A stretch of 64,000 nt of DNA, from NCBI GenBank assembly GCA_032209605.1, contig JASFXZ010000044.1, forward strand, positions 2,046,001 to 2,110,000, written 5' to 3'. Positions 33,601 through 45,600 of the stretch are shown piece by piece. Source of the stretch: Mactromeris polynyma (Eukaryota > Mollusca > Bivalvia > Venerida > Mactridae). Below the pieces are notes generated by a model, which worked only from the letters and a program-made list of their open reading frames with translations, made no database searches and was not told the DNA's origin. Each line of letters opens with the position of its first letter. Within the stretch, counting starts at the first letter, position 1. Position numbers and translations under genes: made by a program.

Positions 33601-36600
33601 CTAGTAATTTCATTGGTTAATGGCTCGCGTATAGTATTCTATATACACGGCGCTAACAGGGTATATGACGTGCGAACTAATTTCCCCTTCATGCGCCTCG
33701 GGACCATTTTCGCTGACGGCTCGACTCGAAAACTTTTATCTCTTGATGTCCGCAAGTTACTAAAAATTGACAATTGACTTTCATACATGATTCAATAAAT
33801 ATTGAAAATATTCAATGTTTACTTGTATTAATATTCAAAACGATCGATGTTTTAAGGTTCGAGCCAAATTCAGCTCGATAAAGTCCATGTGATCAGACGC
33901 TTGCAAATAAAAATGTGTGTGCAAGCGCGCGCTTAACCATGTGTATTGAGGTACCTTATGGGGTTAATGCAATTAATTTTCAGGCAATATAACGTGTGAG
34001 TGAAATAAAATGAATTTGATATACAGCAAGTATTTTCCGAAATATTTTAAAAGGAATACGTTTTAATAACGGATATTATACATTACTAAAACACTCTAAA
34101 CAATTTTATGAACCAAAAACAGCAAAAATGCACAGATCTAATTCTTAGATCTAGAGCTAGGCATCGAAACATTGCTTGTTTAACTAAATTCTTATGAAAA
34201 CACGGATTTGCAGTAATATAAATTCGTTATACTGGTTGTTGACAGGGTATATGGGGGGAATATAACCTGTCTGCGATTCATATAACCAGTATATGTTATA
34301 TGGCACCAGACAGGTTATATTCCCCCATATACCCTGTCAACAACCTGTATAACTACTAATATACACACATGCATCTTATTTAAGCAAGCATAGAAATATA
34401 ATTACATAAAAAAGGGTTGGGTCAAAAGCTTTCACACCAACATCTAACCCCCCCCCCCATACACACCTCCAAAGTTATTCACATAAATAAACTACATTTC
34501 CAGTATCGTCGATTTTGTTAAGTTTCGATTGTCTATTGCACACATGTATATTTTTTTATTTTAGTTATTATGCCACAACGTCCGCCAACAACGGTATGAA
34601 CCGGAATCAAGCGACAGAGTTTGTCATCCGTGAGAAATTAGCGCATGTTATAAACGGGGTAAGTCTTTCAACTTTTTCTAGGGCGGCAACTTCTGATAAT
34701 ATTCAACACTGATTAAAAATGGTATCACAATTAATAAAATTTTATTCCCCTGGAATCACAGTGGCTGGGAGTAATGTATCATAATTTATGAAACCACTCC
34801 AATTTCCAGCTCGATTTATTGTAATAATGACCCATGATATAAAATATATGTACCACTTCCGCTAAATGTTGCGTAATATTTGCTTCAAAAAGAGGCATCA
34901 CTTCTGGTACAAGCAATATTACCACTGATACAAAATGGCCGCTACCTTAACAGTACATTAACGATCTCCGTTACATTCGTACTGATTTCGCCCGTCATAT
35001 AAAAATCTAAAAATGCAAGCATAGAATACAGCCATTCCATGGTAAAAAATTTAATACATAATTATTATTTTTTTCCTCCACCTGATTTATTTCTGTAGTC
35101 TCGTTCTTAATAAATAATGTTAATCCACCCTAATAGTTTCATGTAATACATGATTTAAGGTACTTTTGTTTTGTCAAATATTTCTGAATTCTTTCATTTG
35201 CAAGTCTGTTTAGTACATAGGTGGTTTCAGTACATGAACATTGGAAGAAATAAGAAAATAAAAGTGATTTTCAATTTATCGGTTTATTTTTGAAAGGCTC
35301 AGTTTTTTCAGAGAAGAAAACGGGCCATTATTTTTGAGGAACGGTAAAAAGTTATAAAATTTACAAATTTTAGCCGCGTTATTATATAGATTGAAACAGC
35401 AACTGTTTTATTTATCGCAAAGATTATGCCGATAATGGATGGTTAAAGTTAAGTGTAAAAAAGGTTGTTGTTGTTGCTGTTGTCAATATTAAGTCATGTT
35501 TTTTAAAGTTTTATCAGTTTGCAGCGGATCAGATTTTTTATAAATAGGGATATTTTCATGGAAAGCAAATATTGCCTGGTGATAAAAGTATTATTTGGGA
35601 AATACGTTTTACTGCAACTTAAATACATTCAATAATTATGCTAGTATGTTGAGTATGTATACTCCACGCCATTAAAACGCAACTCAAAATTGCCCGCCTG
35701 TCTACACGGTGGTGTTATAAAGAAATAATTATATCTAAATTCTCAAACACAACTTTCTAAACTTAGTTATAAAAATAGGACCATAGTTTGATTTCTTTTT
35801 GATGAATGATGCACATAGTTGTAACAATAATACGCGTTTTTCACTTGGAACAAAATAGCTGCGTTTTTAATGGCGTTAAGTTTATATTTAATGCTAAATG
35901 TTGAATGTTTTACACTTCAGGTCAGTTTGAGATATGAATCTATCGACGACCCTGCATTGGACATGTATGTGACTATATCCAGTTTCCTGTTCTATAAGGT
36001 GAGTCATACCAAACATTTACTGGTATGGTTAATTTTCATTGAAATTCAATTGCAATCATCGATACAGACATGCTGCTCTCGGTACTTTATTCAGTAACAA
36101 AAATACGGTATCAAAGATCGTCCTTGATTTTGTTGAATGAAGCAACTAAATAAACATTGTCCGATTCTTGATATTGTAAATGTCAAACTTGCCCTCTGTC
36201 ATCATTAAAGTGACAGTGGTATCAATCGTAAACATTGGAACATGAAAGAAAACATCTACTGCAGCTTACACTCGTTCAATATCACCTATATCAAAAGTAA
36301 CGACATTTTGATCGAATGTTATCGTTAATTTATGTTTGGTCTTTGCAAAACAAATCATATAAAAGCCATCAGATGTTGTTTACAAAAAAATCATGCTTTG
36401 ACCTTGTCACGATTTCCATTAATTGTCAGTTTGCTTCCGTGAATTTCTGTATATGTATTCAACCCATGTTGGGTCTTGTACGTTTTCAGAAAATATCGAA
36501 TTCGAATCCATTGTCACCATTAGAAGAAACCTACGTCAAAAATGGTATAAAATACGTAGACTGTGACGTATACTTAGAGAACTTAGTTGAGTGGGCACAA

Positions 36601-39600
36601 ACACTAAAAGGCGTATCACATGATGACCATTATATGGTATTTTCTGGGTGAGTTGGACATTTTTATTACAATGAACCCTCTCTATCCGAACCTTTCTAAT
36701 TCGAAAACCTTTATAATACGAACCTTTGGTCAGAACATGTTCGGATTACCGAGGTTTCACTGTATCATAAACAACATATTTTTAACACATTTTAAGTACT
36801 AAGCGCAACCGCTTCAGAGCAAATACCTTTGGAAAATGCAATTTACGGCAGTAGTTGAGTTGTGGTTGCTCAGCAGGGGTTTAACAAGTAATGATGTTTA
36901 CTGTTGGAAAGATGATCATGTTTAAATGAGGTTGTTGCTATCAAAAGATGGCCGCTATAGAGACGTTGCACTATATTTGCAAGTTAGACTAAGTCAATCT
37001 AAGCACGTAGCAGAATATGTTTCAAAAGTAAGACCAACCCCTTCCGTAAGACATGTAGTTTCGCAGTTTATTTTGTTTCAAGTACAATCGGACCTCGTTC
37101 ACTTGCATTCATCGGGTCCGAAATTTTATTTCGAATAATACATGGTTTCGAATAGGCCATTTCATTTGTCTTGCCTAAGAAGATACATCGGTACCTGATA
37201 TTCATTTCGGATGAAACCAAGTACTCGGATAGAAGGTTGTCGAATAAACGAGGACCGACTGTACTTATATTTGCGCCATAACTTTGTAAAATTAAATGCT
37301 CTTCGTCCTCGTGTCTTACTGTCGCATACGGCGCAATATGTGAATCCAGTCTACAATAGATTGCAATAGTTGAACGACAAGGGCAGAGTAGGTCATTTCC
37401 TTCAGTGACATTTAATACGAACATTTTCTTGAACCATGACTTTATAAAATTAAATGCTCTTCGTCCTCATGTCTTACTGCCGCATAAGACGCAATATGTG
37501 AATCCAGTCTACAATAGATTGCAATAGTTGAACGACAAGGGCAGAGTATGTCATTTCCTTCAGTGACATTTAATACGAACATTTTCTTGAACCATGACTT
37601 TATACAAATAAATGCTCTTCGTCCTTATGTCTTACTGCCGCATAAGACGCAATATGTGTATCCAGTCTACAATAGATTGCAATAGTTGAACGACAAGGGC
37701 AGAGTAGGTCATTTCCTTCAGTGACATTTAATACGAACAATTTCTTGAACCATGACTTTATAAAATTAAATGCTCTTCGTCCTCATGTCTTACTGCCGCA
37801 TAAGACGCAATATGTGAATCCAGTCTACAATAGATTGCAATAGTTGAACGACAAGGGCAGAGTAGGTCATTTCCTTCTGTTACAGTTGACTAGGCTCATG
37901 TGTCTTCCTCCTCTGGCTCATCCACTGAATAACAGAAGACCAAATTTTGAAAGATGGCGTTAAACAAAGAAAAACCCACATAATTGTTGTACCTTCAGAA
38001 ATTGATTTTATGACCTTGCATTTTTGAAAGCGCTTATATTTTGTGTCTATGTTACAGATATGAACTGTATTACGATGGGAACACAGAAAATACCGGAGTG
38101 CTTGGTGTGGCTTACGTCGGCGGTGCATGTGGCAGATACCGCGTGTCCGTCCAACAGGACGGCGACTACTTCCAACTGACCAGCGTAGCAGCCCACGAAC
38201 TTGGACATAAGTAAATATGTTTTTACTTCTTTGATGTTTACCATACTGCAAGGCATCCTCATTATTGCATAAACAATACGTGCACACCATAAACATTGCA
38301 GAAATAATGTGAACACTAACACTATAAACACTAAATATTTTTAATAATCAATATCAGAGAGGAACTGCATTAATAATGATCACTGTTTAATATTTAAAGA
38401 TAAAGATTATTTGCCATATTCATATATATATATTTCGTTTGATGAGGTTCTTTAGCATAGAAAATACCGTTTACCTTGACCTTCAAGCAAGTAATAAAAG
38501 TCTCGAAATATTATCCACTTTTGTTTATGGACTAATATCGATATCGATTTTCGGGTTACGATAACGTTTCACACAAGCGCGGGGGTACGAACACACGCCT
38601 TATGAATAGATGCAACTATTGTTCATTTGAACCCCATTCGTTATATTTACAGCCTCGGTTCTAGCCATGATGGTTCTGGTTCATCGTCAGATTGCTCACC
38701 GAACGGTAAATACCTGATGGCTCCTTTTGCAGCCAGTTTTTCCTCTGGAGAAGTATATTCAGTCAATCCATGGAGGTTTTCGTCATGCTCTATTGCGGCG
38801 TTCAAGTCTTACATAGGAAGGTATGTACTAAAACATAAATAAACTGGACACACGACGTTTGTTGACAGTCTGTAACGTTGGTGCATAAAACCTACAGTAA
38901 AACATCATTTAAAAAACATATCAATGATAAGTCCACCTCAGAATTAAGAACACTATTTTAAAGCTTATTGTCTCTGTCAATATTAACACCACCTCAATAT
39001 TTAGACCAGTTTTTCAAGGGTTCCAAGGGTGCTCTTAATATTGAGATTTATTGTATCTCTATTGTAAGTCCACCTTTGGATTCCGAAGAAAGTCGGTCTC
39101 AGTTGGTCAGATTATTGAGATAAAATATCGAAGAAAGGTTAAAAACCTGTCCATGAAAATACGATTTCGTGTATTGAGGTGGCCTTAATTTCGAGGTATT
39201 TTTTAAAAATAAATTGAGGGTTTCAACTTACATTTACAGTAAAAACTGCATAATAATACCACCCATGGGACCCTTGAAAATGTACTTGAAAATTTATTAC
39301 ACTCGATTATAGTGAACGTATTATACTATTTGAATCGCGCTCACGTCCACTTCCTGGAAAAACTATCGCTGGTGTCCTATGAAGAGATGTGGACCTGGCC
39401 TCTGTAAGACTCGAACTCACAACCAGTGGGATGAGCGTCCGGCACCTATCTAATACATAACCCCTGCGTCTCTTGCACATTCATTTTAAAATGATCATTT
39501 TATTCTACCGACTTGACTTTTCATTTAACCGCTTACGTTAGCCTTATTTCTCCGTAGTGTATATACAACCTAAACCAGTAGATCAAAGACTGCACGTTTT

Positions 39601-42600
39601 CCATATAATCTTATTAGAAATCAATTCGCGACTATTCGGGTAAACTCATTCGCCAAAAATGACACAATAATCAAGGAAAACCATTTATATCAATACTTTC
39701 GCCATTCCACAATTGACATATCCATGGAAATCAGCCATAGTACTCATCAAATCTATAATAATCTCAGAGCATTTTGCATGTACTCTTTTCTTGAGACGAT
39801 GAATATGGCGGTACTTCGAGTAGATGGTCCGGTTGACGATGATAGCAATCAGATAAAAATCGGGTTTATTTGACATACGCTATGTTTCTGACGGCGGAGA
39901 TTTTGTATTCATATATATAGCACATGAGATCGTCCCGAATTCTCTCACCATCTACATATACGGCATAATTAATAGAGAAGGGGAGAGAACTCGTGAAGGA
40001 AGCTGTCATCCAGAGTGATTGATACGATTTGTGAACTTGTTTTTCAATCGATGTGAGAATGAAATACATTTTAAGAGTTCAATTTTCGATTGCATTATTT
40101 ATTTCTTTTAGTGGACGGTGTTTCACAGATGCTGGAAATTACTACAACAAAGACGAGTGGAAATTACACAACTCTAAGTTACCCGGTGAAATTTATTCTT
40201 TGGACGAACAATGTAAACTGATTAGGGGAGATTCCTCCGGACATTGTAGCGTACGTACATTGTATATGTCTGTTTGTCACATTTTTTGCATACAGTAAAA
40301 CCTCAATAATAAGACCACCATTTGTGACCATTGAAACTGGTCTTAATATTGAGGTGGTCTAAATATTGAGGTTGAATAAAAAGCAAAACAGTAAAAATAG
40401 TCTCGAAAATTGTGTTGGTCTTATTATTGATGTGGTCTTTAAGAGAGGTTTTACTGTCCATTGTTTCAGATACAGTACAACCTCTCCAGAGGGGCCATCT
40501 TGTCAAACGTTTACTACCAATTTAACCTTTCAAGAACAACAGCCTCTCCAAAAGAATTTAAAATTCATCTCCTACAGAGAGTTGCTCTTGTAATTTTGTA
40601 TTGTATGTTTCTAATTTCGTTAATGTCCGTTTTATCTGTTTTTGTCGAGGTTATTCATGTACAAATGCGCTTTTAAATTAGTAAATTTTGCGCTTTTCGA
40701 AATTATCATAAAATTTACTGTTAGCGGACATTGCTTACACATTAACATTATCAATGATACGGTTATGTAATATCAATGTAGAGGGGCGTTTCTGCATGGT
40801 TTCACATTGATGCTAAATTATTTTATGTGGACAAACCTTTTCGTTACTATTGTTCATTTTATAAAATTGAACGAGTTCATTCTACGTTTACGTTTCAGCA
40901 ACCCTGGCCCCAATCTCCCGACGTATCTGAGTTACATCTCGGCTCAAATATTGCCTCAAATTGTTGAGATTTCTCTTCTTAGACCAGACTCGAAATCGAA
41001 ATTACAAAACAAAAGAGATGAGTTGAAAATTTTATCAGAACATTTTCAAAAGATCCAAAATGAGATTGTTTCAAACTTAGACTCTTATTCGAGCAAAATC
41101 TTATATTGAGCTGAGATTTCTATTTGAGATGTTCTGAGAGATCCTGTGACTAAAATGTTCTGTTTCCTATTAGTTTCAGTCCAGCACTACTGAAGATGTA
41201 TGTCGAACTATGATGTGCGAGGGAGACAATGGGTATTGCTATTACTATGCCGCCGCTAGGGGAACACGTTGTGGCCCGACATCGGAAAACAAGGTACGTT
41301 TATCTTGTGAAACAATTTACATTCTCATACCTACGATGTAATGGGGATTTAAGTCTTGTAAACAGCCAGGGTCATATGAGAAATATTAGGGTGGAGGAAC
41401 CCAGACAGACACCCGAATAGGACTAGTGACCTTCTGTAAGCCAGTCTGATACCGTGATAGCCCACCTGATGATTTCCACTATACATATAATGAACGAAGT
41501 ATCCAAACTATCAAATATAAGTTGTTTAACCATTCATGAACTTTTATTACTGTACAATATCTCAAAGTATTGTTAGACAGACTTGTTTGTTTCAGTCTCG
41601 GGCGTTGAATGTGTTCCACAGAACTATTGGACATCACATAAATATATAAATCGGATTAAATCATGACTTGTTCCGCATCTCGGCATATAAGCTATATAAA
41701 GCATCAGTTTAATTATTCTGACTATTAAATCTATTTAATACGGTATTTCTGTTTTCAGTGGTGTATTGACGGAGCTTGTGTGGAAAGAACTGTTGTAGGT
41801 AAGTCAACAAATCCCGAAATATCAATCGAATTGTCGCCAGTATTCTGTTAATAGACCACGGACACGACTTTCTTCAATATTAAGCTCATTAATCAGACCG
41901 CTTTACAACTAAGAAAGATTTTCTTCCGAACCCAAGGTCAAGGCTCTAGAAATATTTTTCAAAGACACTTGTCCCGGACTAGTGAATTTGTCAAATTTGA
42001 CATGTCCGACATTGGAGGCTAGTTGTCCAAGAACATCAATTCAATGTTTGCATAAACAACTAATGTTTATTTGTCAATTTGCCGATGTTGACTACCTTTA
42101 GAAATAGACTGGTCCAGGAGTGATTTCAACTGAACTATTGAAAGCCCGAATCAGCCATTAGTCTTGTCCGGGACGTCAGGCTAGTGGATTTTTGGATCTC
42201 AGTGGTAGTCTTGTTATTGAGGTGTCACTGTATGTTGGAGCTTAAGACATCCACTAGTCTAATTGCTGATTCTGGTTACCAACAGTTATGTTGAAGTTAG
42301 TCCTGTTTTTTAAGATCATTCCCATTGGACATTCTATATATCGAACGGAAATCATGCATTACCGATGGCTTGAAATTGGTGACAATTCAAACAGTCAACA
42401 CATTTTCTCGGACAACTCCCATATCGGACATGTCACATTTTACATGTTCACATGTCCGGGACAAGCGTATTTTAAAACAAAATTCTAGAGCCCTGTATGT
42501 GCATCGTGACTTTTTTTGTTTTGTTGTCTATATGTGTACATAATTATCCTCTGAACTATGTTTTGTCTACACTTCCATTTTGAACATTATTTGTCGCAAA

Positions 42601-45600
42601 TTCATTCAAACGCAACCAATACATTGGTGACATTACGAGGGAAATGACATAAGAATAATTGGTATTTTAAGTTCATTTTTTAACAAGAATAGACATATTT
42701 ACAATTAAATACAAAAGTAGCTGTAAAACTGTAACACATTTAGACAGTTGATACAAACTGACAGCTAATTAAAATAATAAAATAAATAATGGCGTTAAGT
42801 ATATTGTATCATACAATTTCAAAGTATTTTGTATCGCCGCTTAATGATGTATTGCAGTCACAACTGAAGCGCCCACGACAGCAACAACAACCACCCAAGC
42901 ACCCACAACAACAACCACCACTCAAGCGCCCACAACAACAACCACCATTCAAGCGCCCACAACAACAACCACCACTCAAGCGCCAACAACCACCACCCAA
43001 GCACCCACAACAACAACCACCACTCAAGCACCCACAACAACAACCACCACTCAAGCGCCAACAACAACCACCCAAGCACCCACAACAACAACCACCACTC
43101 AAGCGCCAACAACAACCACCCAAGCACCCACAACAACAACCACCACCCAAGCACCCACAACAACAACAACAACCACCCAAGCGCCTACAACAACAACTAA
43201 TGGACAGTGTTTTGATATTGGCTGGAATGATTGGAGCTGTCGACGAGTCTCCGACTACTTCTTTAGAGTTTACGGTTACCGCCCTAGCTATTGGTGCCAG
43301 GATCCATACTGGGCCGAGGCTTGCTGTGCGTTCTGCGAAGATATTAATATACGTGTTCACATTGTTGAGCGAAATCACGAGACTGACGTCTAAATTGTCT
43401 TCAGTACTGACGTCTCTACGACGTCATTATAGAACAGAACAGAACATAGTTTATTATCGACTTGAGCAATTACAGCTCGTCGTCATTAGCCAATATTTAC
43501 ACAAGTACGTCATCATGTGATGTGAAAATATGAATACATAATTATATTAATGAATAACATCAATAGCAGTAATACATAGTAACATTGTTGTTCTTAAAAT
43601 ACATATTTCATAGTAAAGATGAATATTACTACTGATTGTATAAACAGATAATAACAAAACAAAAGAAATGGGAATACAATCAATTAATTCTAACATTAAC
43701 TATGATATTTCTCTGGTTTAGTGCGAGTTTAGTGTTTATAAAAATACTCTATATATTTGTTGTGGCGCTGTGCCAAACACTTAGCAAAATTGGACATTTA
43801 ACTTGCATCGCTATTTTTTGGTGACAACACTGCACTTCCAGACAATATCTATGTGATTTTGTTGTCGATATGGGTTAAAAAAGGAGCATTGAAAAATTAA
43901 AATATACGTACCGGTAAAATAAATACTAATAGGTGGACTCTTTTGAATTCGATAAGTTCATCATCATTTTTGAAAAAAATTGTCTTCTATATTTGGCAAA
44001 CAGTCAATCGGTAGTTCCCGGATATTTCCGTATTATCTCGTTGTTCAACCGTAATACACAACGTCTATAAAGTGGACAGCCTCGTTATCAGAATTTGTCA
44101 TTGTATTTTTTGTTTAGGATCAATAGTAAAAACTTTAGGTGAAACGGTATAAACAACAAATTATTTAATTTTTAGGATCGACACAGTCCACCACTACAAC
44201 AACAACTACTCCAGTTCCAACAACAACAACAACTCAAGCACCCACAACAACAACAACAACCCAGGCGACTACAACAAGTGAACAATGTGTCGATTTTGGC
44301 TGGAATGATTGGACCTGTCAACGTGTTTCGAACTACTTCTACAATCATGGTTACCGACCTAGCTACTGGTGTCAGGATCCATACTGGGCCGTGACCTGTT
44401 GCTCATTCTGTGAAGGTATGTTTGACAGTTATTCATGATCTTTATCGAACTCACAAATCGTCAACGTTGCGTACATCTCTGTAGCATTACCACTAAAAGG
44501 TTCATGTAATTGTGGTCATATTGTCGCAAACACTGAGCAAACATCTGAAGGCATCCGCCTTTGGAGCGGGAGGTCGAAGGTTCGAATCCCGGAAGGGGTC
44601 CGTTCGGATATGGCCGGTTGGTGAGTCGACAGCATGTTAAATAATGGTTACCGTGCGCCTACCTGCCTGGTTCCTGGCATTAAAGGATATAAATCGGGAA
44701 GTAAATGTGCTGCAAACGTCTTCCGTTGAATACATGTATTTTGAAGTTTATTTGAACTGCCAGTTTTATTTATAGATTACTGTTTTTATATTTTCGAGAA
44801 TAGGTAATCGATAATTATTGTTGAAATTTGGTTAACTCATACACTCAATCATATGCTATCTCGTTCTAAAGATTAAAATCGCACAACCGCTGTGTTGTAA
44901 TGGGTGGTGTGGTGTAATGGGTGATGTGGTGTAATGGGTGGTGTGGTGTAATGGGTGGTGTGGTGTAATGGGTGGGGTGGTGTAATGGGTGGGGTGGTGT
45001 AATGGGTGGGGTGGTGTAATGGGTGGGGTGGTGTAATGGGTGGGGTGGTGTAATGGGTGGGGTGGTGTAATGGGTGGGGAGGTGTAATGGGTGGGGTGGT
45101 GTAATGGGTGGTGTGGTGTAATGGGTGGTGTGGTGTAATGGGTGGTGTGGTGTAATGGGTGGTGTGGTGTAATGGGTGGGGTGGTGTAATGGGTGGTGTG
45201 GTGTAATGGGTGGGGTGGTGTAATGGGTGGGGTGGTGTAATGGGTGGGGTGGTGTAATGGGTGGTGTGGTGTAATGGGTGGTGTGCTGTAATGGGTGGTG
45301 TGGTGTAATGGGTGGTGTGGTGTAATGGGTGGTGTGGTGTAATGGGTGGTGTGGTGTAATGGGTGGTGTGGTGTAATGGGTGGTGTGGTGTAATGGGTGG
45401 TGTGGTGTAATGGGTGGGGTGGTGTAATGGGTGGGGTGGTGTAATGGGTTCAATAATTCGTCGACTTATTTCCAAAACACTGTCACTCATTTTTTGCCGG
45501 TTTTGTGTATATGGTATCATTGAAACCGTCTTTCCAAGCTCTTCCTATATGTACTACCTATATTGTTCTGGAATGCACATAACTTTAAAAAAAAACTGCA

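Noticed and set aside
40807..41109. 100-codon frame with a possible coiled-coil end in gene B intron 14
   Set aside because: It is specific to gene B's intron and lacks a counterpart in A. It is probably part of an unrecognised repeat; no evidence of expression.
43341..43352. AT-AC (U12-type) intron replacing the lost GT donor
   Set aside because: ATATTAAT does not match the U12 donor ATATCCTT, and the exon 18 acceptor is a normal TTTAG.
42809..43378. Long frames on both strands (QQPPKHP and CCCGCLGG types)
   Set aside because: They are out of frame with the conserved exon; the real frame gives QAPTTTT followed by the six-Cys module.
44890..45450. CRISPR-like regular repeats (also at 62105-63355)
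   Set aside because: They have no unique spacers, the units are contiguous 17-mers, and the genome is eukaryotic.
44866..45520. His/Pro/Thr-repeat proteins of about 195-215 residues on the minus strand
   Set aside because: All reading frames are open because the 17-bp minisatellite lacks stop triplets on this strand; it lies in an intron of gene B.
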